Assembly: GCA_934474225.1 (NCBI GenBank)
Contig: CAKSLU010000015.1
Location: forward strand, 1-35,498
Length of the DNA: 35,498 bases
Direction of reading: 5' to 3'
Origin: an uncultured Eubacteriales bacterium
Lineage (GTDB): Bacteria > Bacillota > Clostridia > Oscillospirales > CAG-272
The position numbers were made by a program, and so were the translations under genes. Each line of letters starts with the position of its first letter. The first letter of the stretch is position 1. The notes beneath the pieces were generated by a model. It was not told the origin of the DNA. It ran no database searches and saw only the letters and a list, made by a program, of their open reading frames with translations. Below, piece after piece: positions 5,273 through 13,501 of the stretch.

Positions 5273-6550
5273 TTACCACAGATATGCGAAGAATCCGCGG
5301 TCGCCTGCCGTCTTTGCGGAAATTGCGGAAATCGGCACCGACAGTTCGATGTCCAGTGTCCGCTCGCCGGTTTCGGTACTGTAAACAATCCGCAAATGGG
5401 TATCATCGACGACGGTCAGGGTATCTATCGCACCGATTGAATCCACAAAGGTTGTCTCTATCGGGCAGGAAACCCGTTCGTAAATCGGATAGAAGACATT
5501 TGCCACATAGAGCATCAGTCCGGGATTTTCGGCATCGTCGGCATAGCGGAAATACACCATTGTATCTCCCTGCAGGTAAAAAGCGCGGTCTATCCACTCG
5601 GCAGACAGCATCTGCGTATTTCTGTCGTAATACAGCATATCCCAAAAGCCGGTGCCCATCGGCATGCAGAGCTGCACCAAATCATCCGAAAGCCGCGTAA
5701 CCCCCGGTTCTTTCACATCACCGCTTATATATACCGCAGTTGTACCGTCTGCACGCAGAAGCGCAAACGTATAACGCCATTCATCTGCAGTCGTCCGGTA
5801 CAGCCGACCGAACTCGTCTTCGTGCGCCAATACACCGGGGGAAAAGGGGACAGACAGGGATGAAATCGGCGCAGGCGTCTCCGCATCGACGGTCTGCGTG
5901 ACACCGTCTTGTAGATAGCAAATCCGGATGTGGGTATCATCGACATAAGAAATCGATGCAACCGCATCGGCAGAGATAGCGCTGCCGTCCGCGGGAACAA
6001 CTTCAACTTTCATGCGTACGGCATCGAAAACCTGAAACAGATTCACGCAAAGCGCACCGCTGAAATCGTCATTTGTGGGGCAAGCGGCGACTCTGTCCCG
6101 CAGCCAGTAGCACGACGTTTTCTTGTACGCGGACAGCTCCTGCGTCACGCCGTCGTAGAACGATATGCGCGCGTTGCCCTGCTCGTCCGTCTCGCGGATT
6201 TCCAGCAAGGACGCCGTCCGCATCGTGAATTGCGGCGCGCCGCCTTTCCAGACCGCGCGGCGGATTGCCGTATTGCCGTCTGCGTCAAGCAGCGTGTATA
6301 CATATGTGCCGTCTATGCACGCAAGGCTGTAGTACTTTTCCGGCTCCGGCAGCTGCACCGTGTTTGAATCGCTTGCGTCGGAAACGGTTGTGTCTTTATC
6401 TACGGATGTATCGCCGGCATGCAGCACACCGGAAACCGGTTTTTTGACGCAGCCGAGCAGCACTGCACAAAGACAAACCGCAAGGCAAATCAAAAGAAGA
6501 TACTTGCAAAGCGGATTTTCTGATTCTGCTGCTGTATGGCATGTTTTCAT
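5273..6550 (-). CDS. Putative lipoprotein, function unknown
   Basis: 425 residues from the chosen ATG at 6550 (MKTCHTAAESENPLCKYLLL). AAGGCGGC about 8 bases upstream favours this over an ATG 33 bases earlier. A hydrophobic segment ends in the lipobox LLGC followed by VKKPVSG, so it should be membrane-anchored outside the cell. The mature part is beta-rich, with recurring xDDTHxRIxY patterns (SYVDDTHIRICYLQDG near the middle and VVDDTHLRIVYSTETG near the end), suggesting an internal repeat of unknown fold. No catalytic motif is visible. It is the last gene of a four-gene cluster with Imm32-like and DUF7660-like proteins, 39 bases downstream of the Imm32-like gene. I do not recognise the family. 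Confidence 0.75.
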   Translation of the reverse strand: MKTCHTAAESENPLCKYLLLICLAVCLCAVLLGCVKKPVSGVLHAGDTSVDKDTTVSDASDSNTVQLPEPEKYYSLACIDGTYVYTLLDADGNTAIRRAVWKGGAPQFTMRTASLLEIRETDEQGNARISFYDGVTQELSAYKKTSCYWLRDRVAACPTNDDFSGALCVNLFQVFDAVRMKVEVVPADGSAISADAVASISYVDDTHIRICYLQDGVTQTVDAETPAPISSLSVPFSPGVLAHEDEFGRLYRTTADEWRYTFALLRADGTTAVYISGDVKEPGVTRLSDDLVQLCMPMGTGFWDMLYYDRNTQMLSAEWIDRAFYLQGDTMVYFRYADDAENPGLMLYVANVFYPIYERVSCPIETTFVDSIGAIDTLTVVDDTHLRIVYSTETGERTLDIELSVPISAISAKTAGDRGFFAYLW

Positions 6551-6589
6551 ATATGTCTGCCGCCTTTCTCTCATTTTGTGCACAGGGGC

Positions 6590-6838
6590 TTATTCTCTTG
6601 TCAGAATCAATTCGCACGAATCGCATGCAAGCGCGTTGTCTGCATCCAGATGGATATGCGTATGTGCGGGAACGCCGTCCTGCGCCAGCGTGAGCAAATG
6701 CCGCGCCAAAGAAACGAGCCCCGCCTGATTGGCAGAAATCACAACGGCAGAATCCTCTGCCGTGCATTTGATTTCAAAGCCGCTTTCCCACTCCATGCGA
6801 ATGGTATTGCCATCGTATGCCGGAACTTCAATCTGCAT
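6590..6838 (-). CDS. Imm32-like immunity-family protein
   Basis: 82 residues from ATG 6838, with AGGAGAAA 5 bases upstream. The sequence contains ANQAGLVSLARHLLTLAQDG, then VPAHTHIHLDADNALACDSC and ELILTRE. This matches my memory of Imm32 (polymorphic-toxin immunity family): a GLLxLAxHLLTLAQ helix, HIHxD, then SxELIIxR. It is cytoplasmic and has no signal peptide. Imm families are predicted to bind and block nuclease-type toxins, but no toxin gene is near, so it may be an orphan immunity gene or have another role. It lies 28 bases downstream of a DUF7660-like gene, in the same transcription unit. Confidence 0.7.
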   Translation of the reverse strand: MQIEVPAYDGNTIRMEWESGFEIKCTAEDSAVVISANQAGLVSLARHLLTLAQDGVPAHTHIHLDADNALACDSCELILTRE

Positions 6839-6866
6839 TGTATTTCTCCTTGTTGCCGATATTCTG

Positions 6867-7097
6867 TCACTCATAAATCTTGCCGATATACAACAGCTTT
6901 GCAAGCTGTGCAAAATCGGCGGTGGCGGGTGCGGTATCACGCACATAGGCGGACATCGCCTCAAAGTAATCGCCGAGCGTCCGATTCTGCCAGGTCTCCG
7001 GATGCGTGCGGAAATCCTGTCTCATGGCATCCAGAAAGGCTGCAAACGCCGCCGAGGTTTGTATGGCTTCAATCGCGTCCGGGGTTAGTTCAAACAT
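6867..7097 (-). CDS. DUF7660-like small protein
   Basis: 76 residues with GAGGAAAAG before the ATG. The pattern FxxFLDAMRQDFRTHPETWQ, then NRTLGDYFEAMSAYVRD and, at the C-terminus, FAQLAKLLYIGKIYE resembles the DUF7660 pattern (DF..FL..L..D......WEN..L..YLEA...W..D, then A..L.AAK.YE). This domain is common in small proteins near immunity and toxin genes. No catalytic residues, signal peptide or membrane segment are seen. It sits between the membrane protein (29 bases upstream) and the Imm32-like gene. Function unknown; family call moderately sure. Confidence 0.65.
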   Translation of the reverse strand: MFELTPDAIEAIQTSAAFAAFLDAMRQDFRTHPETWQNRTLGDYFEAMSAYVRDTAPATADFAQLAKLLYIGKIYE

Positions 7098-7126
7098 ATT
7101 CTTTTCCTCATCATATACGCATGATT

Positions 7127-7411
7127 TTACATCGGCTCATTCCATGTGCCCGCAGTCGCGAAAAAAAGCACGAGAAAAGACACCGCGCAGAACACAGCGA
7201 CGGTCAGCAGATTGCCGAGGACGAATTTGTACCACTTGTTTTTCCGCGGTTCTTTTCGGTAGTCGTGATAAAAATACATGCAAAACGACACAAGGATATT
7301 GCACAGTATCAGCGCCGTGCAGAGCACGCGGGACGACGCGCCGAACAAGAGCGCCACATACGAAACCGGCACATACACAAGGCCGAGTATAGCGTAAATC
7401 AGCATCCGCAT
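7127..7411 (-). CDS. Small membrane protein, unknown
   Basis: 94 residues, start MRMLIYAILGLVYVPVSYVA with AAGGAG 10 bases upstream. Three hydrophobic stretches (about 3-24, 30-48 and 63-86) are separated by a basic loop YHDYRKEPRKNKWY, so three transmembrane helices are likely. No known motif. It is the first gene of the cluster running down to 5273, under the promoter at 7470-7499. Confidence 0.7.
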   Translation of the reverse strand: MRMLIYAILGLVYVPVSYVALLFGASSRVLCTALILCNILVSFCMYFYHDYRKEPRKNKWYKFVLGNLLTVAVFCAVSFLVLFFATAGTWNEPM

Positions 7412-7469
7412 ATGGCTGTCTCCTTTCGATTGTGCGACAGCGCAAAACTGCGCTGCGTTCTTTGTGTAT

Positions 7470-7499
7470 ATATTACCATAAGAATACAGCGCTCGTCAA
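7470..7499 (-). promoter_or_regulatory. Promoter of the 7411-5273 gene cluster
   Basis: Minus strand TTGACG (7499-7494), 18-base spacer, TAATAT (7475-7470), about 59 bases before the first ATG. Confidence 0.7.
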
Positions 7500-7513
7500 G
7501 CCGCGTCCCTAAA

Positions 7514-7550
7514 CAAAAAAATTGCGATGCAGAGGCATCGCAATTTTTTG
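7514..7550 (-). terminator. Terminator of the rnf operon
   Basis: CAAAAAAATTGCGATGC (7514-7530), AGAG loop, GCATCGCAATTTTTTG (7535-7550). It follows the rnfB stop by 3 bases. It is A/T-symmetric and so could also stop transcription from the other side. Confidence 0.9.
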
Positions 7551-7553
7551 TTT

Positions 7554-8369
7554 TCAGAAATGCTTGCGGAGCGTATACAGGTCGATGCAGCCGACGGGAC
7601 ATGCTTCGTGGCACTTGCCGCAGCCGATGCACTTATCGTAATCGACCTTGGCACAGAAGTTCTCGACCGTGACGGCGCCGACTTCGCATGCCTTGACGCA
7701 CTTCATGCAGCCGATGCAGCCCGCCGTGCAGTCCTTGCGCGTCTGCGCGCCCTTATCGTGATTCTTGCACAGCACCGCCGCCTTGGTGGTGTCGAGCGGG
7801 AACAGGTCGATAAGACTGCGCGGACAGGTCTTGATGCACAGCTTGCAGGCGCGGCACTTGTCCGGGTTGATGCGCGCAACGCCGTCGCAGAGGAAGATCG
7901 CCTCATAGGGGCAGACCGCCGCGCAGTCGCCAAATCCAAGGCAGCCGTAGGTGCAGGTTTTCGGCCCGCCGAACAGCTGCGCCGCCATCTTGCAGGACTG
8001 CACGCCCTCGTAATCGAGCTTGGTGCCGACATTTTCGCAGTTGCCGCGGCACATGACGGCGGCGACCTGCGGCTTGACGGTGCCCGCTTCCCTGCCGAGC
8101 ACGCCCGCAACGGCGGCGGCGACATCGTTGCCGCCCGGGACGCAGAGGTTACATTCGATTTTATCATCGGCGGCAAGCGCGGCGGCATAGCCGTCGCAGC
8201 CGCTGTAGCCGCAGGCGCCGCAGTTGGCGCCGGGGAGACAGTCGCGCACCTTTTTCTCGGTTTCATTGACCGGGACGGCGAAGACCGCCGAGGCAATTGC
8301 CAGCCCGAGACCGGCAACAAGCCCGATGGCGGCGACGATGAGCACGGGAATAAGAATACCTGACATCAT
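7554..8369 (-). CDS. rnfB: Rnf electron transport complex subunit B (ferredoxin-like)
   Basis: 271 residues. It begins with a membrane anchor (about 5-30), then the Fe-S domain CLPGANCGACGYSGCDGYAA. Next come ferredoxin-type CxxCxxCxxxC(P) sites: CTYGCLGFGDCAAVCP, CRACKLCIKTCP, CTAGCIGCMKCVKAC and CIGCGKCHEACP. RnfB is the entry point for electrons from reduced ferredoxin. As last gene of the operon it starts 9 bases after the rnfA stop. Two adjacent ATGs (8369, 8366) both fit the GAGGGGG ribosome site. Length and cluster number agree with clostridial RnfB. Confidence 0.96.
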   Translation of the reverse strand: MMSGILIPVLIVAAIGLVAGLGLAIASAVFAVPVNETEKKVRDCLPGANCGACGYSGCDGYAAALAADDKIECNLCVPGGNDVAAAVAGVLGREAGTVKPQVAAVMCRGNCENVGTKLDYEGVQSCKMAAQLFGGPKTCTYGCLGFGDCAAVCPYEAIFLCDGVARINPDKCRACKLCIKTCPRSLIDLFPLDTTKAAVLCKNHDKGAQTRKDCTAGCIGCMKCVKACEVGAVTVENFCAKVDYDKCIGCGKCHEACPVGCIDLYTLRKHF

Positions 8370-8378
8370 CGCACCCCC

Positions 8379-8975
8379 TCAACCGAAAATCGTCTCGACG
8401 ATGCCCGTGAAGCCGAGGAAGGACACCGAGACGAGCGAAGCCGCGACCAGCGTGATGGGCAGCCCCTGCATGAACTTCGGAATATCGCAGGATTCCATGC
8501 GTTCCCGCACGCCCGCGAACATGACCATCGCCAGCATGAAGCCGAGACCCGCGCCGACCGAGTTGAACATCGACTCTGCAAAGCCGTAGCCCTTGTCGAT
8601 GTTGAGCAGGACGACGCCGAGCACCGCGCAGTTGGTGGTGATGAGCGGCAGATAGATGCCGAGCGCGCTGTAGAGCGCGGGCATGTACTTCTTGAGCACG
8701 ATCTCGACAAACTGCACCAGCGCCGCAATCACGAGGATGAAGACGATGGTCTGCAGATATGCGAGGTCACACTGCACGAGCAGCCGATTGATGGGATAGG
8801 TGACCGCCGTGGACAGCGCCATGACGAAGATGACCGCCGCGCTCATGCCGACCGCGGTATTCAGCTTTTTCGAGACGCCGAGGAACGGACAGATGCCGAG
8901 AAACTGCGACAGGACGAAGTTCTGCGTGAGAATCGCCGTGAGCAGGATGCTAAGAAGCCCTTTTGTCATTTCCAT
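8379..8975 (-). CDS. rnfA: Rnf complex subunit A (membrane)
   Basis: 198 residues, six hydrophobic helices. The typical N-terminus LTQNFVLSQFLGICPFLGVS and mid-protein TTNCAVLGVVLLN carry the two cysteines that, with the RnfE pair, hold the membrane [2Fe-2S] cluster in RnfA/E and NqrD/E structures. The start ATG overlaps the rnfE stop by 1 base (TGATG) and is preceded by AAGGAGG. RnfA and RnfE are inverted-topology homologues forming the ion-translocating core. No unusual residues seen. Confidence 0.96.
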   Translation of the reverse strand: MEMTKGLLSILLTAILTQNFVLSQFLGICPFLGVSKKLNTAVGMSAAVIFVMALSTAVTYPINRLLVQCDLAYLQTIVFILVIAALVQFVEIVLKKYMPALYSALGIYLPLITTNCAVLGVVLLNIDKGYGFAESMFNSVGAGLGFMLAMVMFAGVRERMESCDIPKFMQGLPITLVAASLVSVSFLGFTGIVETIFG

Positions 8976-9688
8976 CAGTTCTGCGCCTCCTTTGCATCGG
9001 TTTTGCCGCAGGTTTCATGCGCCGTGAGCGTGCAGGACGCCGCCATGGGACATGCCTCACAGCCGCGCAGTTCGGCGCGCGGCTTGCCGCGCTTTTCGGC
9101 GAGGCGGTTGACCACCGCCATCAGAATGCCGAAGACGAAGAAGCCGCCGGGCGGCAGAATGAAGATGAGCATCGGGTTCTCGGAGAGCACGGGAATGCTC
9201 AGCCCGAGGAAGGAGCCTGCGCCGAGAATCTCGCGCACGGAACTCATCAGAAAGAGCGCCGCCGTGAAGCCGACACCCATGCCGAGCCCGTCCGCCGCGG
9301 AGGCGAGGACGGGATTTTTGCCCGCAAACGCCTCGGCACGGCCGAGGATGATGCAGTTGACGACGATCAGCGGCAGATACACGCCGAGGCTCTCATTGAG
9401 CGACGGCAGGAACGCCTTGACCAACATCTGCACGATGGTGACGAAGGACGCGATGATGACGACATAGGCGGGGATGCGCACCTTCTCGGGAATGACCTTG
9501 CGCAGCGCCGAAATGACGACATTGGAGCAGACCAGGACGACCGCCGCGGCGACGCCCATGCCGACGGCGCTCTGCACCGAGGTGGTGGTCGCCAGCGTCG
9601 GGCAGGTGCCGAGCACCAGACGGAGCACCGGGTTTTCGGTGAGGATGCCCTTGGAAAATTCTTTGACGAGTGACTTCTTTTCTGCCAT
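8975..9688 (-). CDS. rnfE: Rnf complex subunit E (membrane)
   Basis: 237 residues. Starts MAEKKSLVKEFSKGILTENP; LVLGTCPTLATTTS and VVNCIILGRAEAFA hold the paired cluster cysteines. Six membrane helices are followed by a cytoplasmic tail of about 40 residues with CEACPMAASC and a further cysteine (HETCGKTD), a possible extra metal site beyond the minimal RnfE. It overlaps rnfG by 1 base and rnfA by 1 base, so translation is coupled. Confidence 0.95.
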   Translation of the reverse strand: MAEKKSLVKEFSKGILTENPVLRLVLGTCPTLATTTSVQSAVGMGVAAAVVLVCSNVVISALRKVIPEKVRIPAYVVIIASFVTIVQMLVKAFLPSLNESLGVYLPLIVVNCIILGRAEAFAGKNPVLASAADGLGMGVGFTAALFLMSSVREILGAGSFLGLSIPVLSENPMLIFILPPGGFFVFGILMAVVNRLAEKRGKPRAELRGCEACPMAASCTLTAHETCGKTDAKEAQN

Positions 9689-10248
9689 CAGGATGCACCC
9701 CCTTCTAATGCGCGGTCGGCGGCAAGCGCCGCGTTGACGGCGCTTGTGACCGCTTTTGATGTAATGGTTGCGGCGGTGATCGCCTGCACGTTTTCGCCGT
9801 CGTTTGAGGTCTTGCTGACGGTGAGCGTGCCGGATTTGCCGACGAAGCGGCTCTTGAACGCGGGCTTGGTCGAGTTGGCGCCGAGTCCCGGCGTCTCGCT
9901 GTGCGAGAGAATCTCAATGCCGGTGATTTTGCCGTCCGCGCCGATGCCGACCATGACGCTGACGGTGCCGCCGTAGCCCTTGGCGGCGGCGGTGAAGACG
10001 CGGCCGATGGTGCTGCCGCCCGCATCGAGTGCTTCGCAGTATGTAAGCGTGTCGTAGGTCTTCTCTTCGCCGAAGTCGGCGGCATCGGGCATGACCGTGC
10101 GGCGCGAGGCAAGCGCGTTTTCCCGCTCGGTCTCGGCGATGCGGGCTGCGGTGACGCTGTTTGTCAGCGCGAGCAGCGCGGTCGCCACCACGCAGATGAG
10201 AAGCAGGGCAAGCGTCGGCTTCAGAATTTCTTTCGGAGACAGTTTCAT
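9688..10248 (-). CDS. rnfG: Rnf complex subunit G (covalent FMN carrier)
   Basis: 186 residues from ATG 10248, chosen because it overlaps the rnfD stop as ATGA and has AAGGAGG upstream. One N-terminal membrane helix (about 11-31) is followed by an extracytoplasmic FMN-binding domain with the GYGGTVSVMVGI and HSETPGLG signatures. The flavinylation site is ITAATITSKAVT. By alignment with the SGAT consensus the FMN should be linked to Thr161; here Ala replaces the Gly. ApbE, encoded first in the same operon, is the enzyme expected to attach it. Confidence 0.95.
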   Translation of the reverse strand: MKLSPKEILKPTLALLLICVVATALLALTNSVTAARIAETERENALASRRTVMPDAADFGEEKTYDTLTYCEALDAGGSTIGRVFTAAAKGYGGTVSVMVGIGADGKITGIEILSHSETPGLGANSTKPAFKSRFVGKSGTLTVSKTSNDGENVQAITAATITSKAVTSAVNAALAADRALEGGAS

Positions 10249-11225
10249 TTTGTTGCCTCCTTCTTTTTCTTCTCCGCACCGAAGGCGCGCGGCAGGGTCA
10301 GCCGCTCGATGTGCGGGACGAGAATGTTCATCAGAATAATCGAGAAGGACACGCCCTCGGGCAGCGAGCCGTACAGGCGGATGACCGAGGTGATGATGCC
10401 GCAGCCGATGCCGAAAATCCATTTGCCCTTCGCCGTAATCGGAGAGGTGGCATAGTCGGTCGCCATGAAGAACGCGCCGAGCAGGAGACCGCCGCCGAGC
10501 AGCTCATAGGCGACAAAGCGGAGGTCGCCGTGCCCTGCGAGCAGCATCCAGACGGCAACCGTGCCGATGTAGGCTGCCGGAATGATCGGGGAAATCACGC
10601 GGCGGAGGATGAGGTACACGCCGCCGACGAGCAGCGCCAGCGAACAGACCTCGCCCATCGAGCCGCCGTGGTAACCGATGAGCATCTGCCAAAGCGAAGG
10701 CAGGTCCGCGGAGAGATTGCCGCCCGACGAGGCAGCGAGGGACGCCATCGGCGTCGCCGTGGTGACGGCGTCGGCGCTCCATGCGCTCACAAGCGGCGCT
10801 GTCCAGCGCGCCATCGCCGTGGGGAACGAGACCATCAGAATGATGCGCGCCGTCATGGCGGGGTTGACGAAATTCTGCCCGATGCCGCCGAACATCTGCT
10901 TGACGACGACAATGGCAACGACGCTGCCGATTGCCGCCATCCACAGCGGGAGCGAGGCGGGCAGGTTGAGCGCGAGGATGAGACCGGTGACGACGGCGCT
11001 GAGGTCGCCGAGGGTGTTCGGGCGTTTCATCACGCTGCGGGAGAGCCATTCGGCAAGCACTGCCGCGCCGATGCAGACCGCCGTGAGCACGAGCGCGCGG
11101 CTGCCGAACCAGACCACCGCCATCACGAGGGCGGGCAGCAGCGAAATGAGCACATCGCCCATCACCCCGGTTGTCGTCTCGGGGCTGTGGATATGCGGTG
11201 ATGCGCTGACAAGCAGCTTTTTCAT
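10245..11225 (-). CDS. rnfD: Rnf complex subunit D (membrane, covalent FMN)
   Basis: 326 residues from ATG 11225 (MKKLLVSASPHIHSPETTTG), which overlaps the rnfC stop as ATGA. A multi-helix membrane protein of the NqrB/RnfD family. The conserved GGIGQNFVNPAMTAR loop is present. The flavinylation motif ADAVTTATPMASL predicts FMN on Thr158. Later signatures include FFMATDYATSPIT, GKWIFGIGCG and the C-terminal NILVPHIERLT. RnfD passes electrons between the RnfG flavin and the membrane core. All key regions are intact. Confidence 0.96.
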   Translation of the reverse strand: MKKLLVSASPHIHSPETTTGVMGDVLISLLPALVMAVVWFGSRALVLTAVCIGAAVLAEWLSRSVMKRPNTLGDLSAVVTGLILALNLPASLPLWMAAIGSVVAIVVVKQMFGGIGQNFVNPAMTARIILMVSFPTAMARWTAPLVSAWSADAVTTATPMASLAASSGGNLSADLPSLWQMLIGYHGGSMGEVCSLALLVGGVYLILRRVISPIIPAAYIGTVAVWMLLAGHGDLRFVAYELLGGGLLLGAFFMATDYATSPITAKGKWIFGIGCGIITSVIRLYGSLPEGVSFSIILMNILVPHIERLTLPRAFGAEKKKKEATK

Positions 11226-12568
11226 CCCTTGTTCCCTCCTTCTTTCAGAATCTGTTTGCCGAGGCGCATGTACTGCACCAGCGGCCGTCCCGACGGACAG
11301 GCAAATGCGCAGGAGCCGCATTCCATGCAGGTCATGACATTCATTTTTGCAAGTGCGTCGGTGTCTTTGACGCGGGAATAGCGCTCAATCAGCGTGGGCA
11401 TCAGACTCATGGGGCAGACCTCGACGCATCTGCCGCAGCGGATGCAGTCACGCACGGTCTTTTCCATGTCGCGCTCGTCCGCAAAGGCGAGCAATGCGTT
11501 ATTCTGCTTGCAGAGCGGCGCATCGGTGCCGCAGACGGCGATGCCCATCATCGGGCCGCCCGAGATAATTTTGCGCGGCTCGGTCTTGAAGCCGCCACAG
11601 AAATCCACAATGTCCGAGAGCGAAGTGCCAATCGGCACGCGCAGGTTCTTCGGCTCGGCAATCGCCGTGCCGTCCACCGTGACCGAACGGCTGACCAGCG
11701 GCTTGCCGGTCTTGAGATAGCGCGAGATGAACGCGACCGAGGCGACATTCATCACGATGCAGCCGACATCCGCAGGCAGTTTGCCGGGCGGCACGCGCCT
11801 GCCCGTGGCGGACAGCACCATCATCTTCTCCGCGCCCTGCGGATAGCGGGAGCGCAGCGTCATGACGCGCACGATGTTGCCCGCGTCCAAATCCTCGTCG
11901 GCGATGGCGCTGAGCTTTTTAATAGCCTCCGGCTTGTTGTCCTCCACCGCGATGATGACGCGGGAGAAGCCGAAATACTTTTTCAGCACATCGATGCCGC
12001 CGAGAATGTCATAGGCGTGCTCGATGCACTCGCGGTAGTCCACGGTGATGTAAGGTTCACATTCCGCAGCGTTGATAATCAGCGTATCGACCTGTTTATC
12101 CGGCGGAACGCTGAGCTTGACATGGCAGGGGAAGCCCGCGCCGCCGAGACCGACCAGTCCCGAGGCGCGCACGGCGGCAATCAGATCCTCTTTGGAGTTG
12201 ACCGCGGGCGGCGTCAGCCCGTCATAGAGCCGCATTTCGCCATCGGACTCAATCGTAACGCCCTTTGTGACAATGCCGTTTGCCAACTTGACATCGCCGA
12301 CCGCCGTGACGGTGCCGGAGATGCTTGCGTGAATCGGCGCGCTGACGAATTTGTCGCTGTCGCCGACGACCTGGCCGACCGCCACGGTGTCGCCGACCTT
12401 GACGGTCGGCGTGCAGGGCGCGCCGATATGCTGCTGCATCGGAAGCACCACGCGCGTCGGTGCGGGCATGCGCACGACCGGCATCTCTGCCGTGTTCTTG
12501 CGATGCGGCACGCGGACGCCGCCGCGCCCGCGCGCGACTGCATGCAGAATGCCTGTTTCTTTGTTCAT
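11222..12568 (-). CDS. rnfC: Rnf complex subunit C (NADH-binding, Fe-S)
   Basis: 448 residues, soluble. N-terminal barrel-sandwich region (GGVRVPHRKNTAE, then VGDTVAVGQVVG), followed by the NuoF-like NAD/FMN site GLVGLGGAGFPCHVKLSVP and INAAECEPYITVDYR. Two [4Fe-4S] motifs lie near the C-terminus: CIRCGRCVEVCPMSLMPTLI and CMECGSCAFACPSGRPLVQY. RnfC is the NAD+-reducing end of the complex. It overlaps the upstream Gx-transporter gene and downstream rnfD by ATGA, so translation is coupled through this part of the operon. Of usual length, no losses. Confidence 0.97.
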   Translation of the reverse strand: MNKETGILHAVARGRGGVRVPHRKNTAEMPVVRMPAPTRVVLPMQQHIGAPCTPTVKVGDTVAVGQVVGDSDKFVSAPIHASISGTVTAVGDVKLANGIVTKGVTIESDGEMRLYDGLTPPAVNSKEDLIAAVRASGLVGLGGAGFPCHVKLSVPPDKQVDTLIINAAECEPYITVDYRECIEHAYDILGGIDVLKKYFGFSRVIIAVEDNKPEAIKKLSAIADEDLDAGNIVRVMTLRSRYPQGAEKMMVLSATGRRVPPGKLPADVGCIVMNVASVAFISRYLKTGKPLVSRSVTVDGTAIAEPKNLRVPIGTSLSDIVDFCGGFKTEPRKIISGGPMMGIAVCGTDAPLCKQNNALLAFADERDMEKTVRDCIRCGRCVEVCPMSLMPTLIERYSRVKDTDALAKMNVMTCMECGSCAFACPSGRPLVQYMRLGKQILKEGGNKG

Positions 12569-13119
12569 GGATGTGCATCCTTTCTTCGAAAATGCTTATC
12601 AAACACCGCGCGGATGCGCGGCATCACGATATTTAAGATTACGCCGGTGACAAAACCGGTGAGTGCGGCAAGCGGCAGAAGATACTTGCCGTAGTGAAAG
12701 AGTGCGGGCGTGCCGGAGAGTGCCGCCGCCGCGACAAGCTGCCCCGCATTGTGGCAGACGGCGGCAAGCACCGATATGCCGATGTAGCTGAGCCGCCGCT
12801 GCGGCAGGCGCAGAAGCAGCCACAGCGCCACAGCGGCAAACATGCCGCCTGCAAGGCTCATGAAACCCGCCGTGCCGCCGCGCGTGAGAAACGCAAACGC
12901 CGCCTTGCACAGCGTGACATACACGCCGCCGCCGAGCGAAAACGCTACGGTGGCAAAGGTTGTGACGATGTTGGACAGTCCGGGCTTTGCGCCCGGCGGC
13001 AGAAACGGCAGCGCGGGCAGGAGCGCGGATTCAAACGCGGCAATCACCACTGCCAGCGCGCCGAGCAAGCCGAAGGCGGCGATGCTGCGCCCGCCGCGCG
13101 AAAGTTTTCTCTGTTTCAT
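12565..13119 (-). CDS. Gx transporter family protein (HepS/component-I-like membrane protein)
   Basis: 184 residues from ATG 13119, with GAGG 5 bases upstream; an alternative GTG start at 13125 is less well placed. About five hydrophobic helices, with the family-typical LPPGAKPGLSNIV near helix 2 and GTPALFHYGKYLLPLAALTG near the end. This is the family once annotated as heptaprenyl diphosphate synthase component I, now treated as an S-component-like transporter. It often occurs between ApbE/NusG_II genes and rnfC in clostridial flavin-based electron transfer loci, so a role in supplying quinone or flavin precursor is possible but inferred. Confidence 0.88.
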   Translation of the reverse strand: MKQRKLSRGGRSIAAFGLLGALAVVIAAFESALLPALPFLPPGAKPGLSNIVTTFATVAFSLGGGVYVTLCKAAFAFLTRGGTAGFMSLAGGMFAAVALWLLLRLPQRRLSYIGISVLAAVCHNAGQLVAAAALSGTPALFHYGKYLLPLAALTGFVTGVILNIVMPRIRAVFDKHFRRKDAHP

Positions 13120-13126
13120 GCGCACC

Positions 13127-13501
13127 TCACCCGGTCACGGCGTCTGCGCCGCCGTCGCCCGTCAGAAGGACGGTCACGCGCATCGGCACGCACGCCATGC
13201 AGTCGCCGGCATGCGTCAGCTCACCGCGGCGCACGCAGAGTTTGTCCTTGCAGTCCGCCGCTGTAAAGGCGACGGCGCCGCGCCGCACCGAAAACGTGCA
13301 GCCGCCGACGGTCAGCGTATACGGTGCGCCGACCGCGGCAAGGTCAATGACCTCTGCAACCTCGCCGTCGGCATAGATCACAGCGTGCACCGCGCCGCCT
13401 CCCCCAAAATCCAAGCAAAACAGCGCCGCCGACAAGGCGAGGACAAGGCAAAGGATGACGATGTCGCCGCGGCGGATGCCGATTTGATTCATCCCGCTCA
13501 T
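13127..13501 (-). CDS. NusG domain II-like membrane-anchored protein
   Basis: 124 residues; the ATG at 13501 overlaps the apbE stop as ATGA. One N-terminal membrane helix (about 14-32) then a small extracytoplasmic beta domain with the NusG_II signatures VGGCTFSVRRGAVAF, DKLCVRRGELTHAGDCMACV and P. The Cys pair in DKLCVRRG...GDCMACVP is conserved in the family. Not a transcription factor despite the domain name. Its constant neighbours (apbE, rnf) point to a role in assembling or serving extracytoplasmic flavoproteins; the exact job is unknown. Confidence 0.85.
   Translation of the reverse strand: MSGMNQIGIRRGDIVILCLVLALSAALFCLDFGGGGAVHAVIYADGEVAEVIDLAAVGAPYTLTVGGCTFSVRRGAVAFTAADCKDKLCVRRGELTHAGDCMACVPMRVTVLLTGDGGADAVTG

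Noticed and set aside
7527..8363. 278-codon plus-strand frame opposite rnfB
   Set aside because: Antisense shadow of a clear ferredoxin-type gene; it begins inside the operon terminator.
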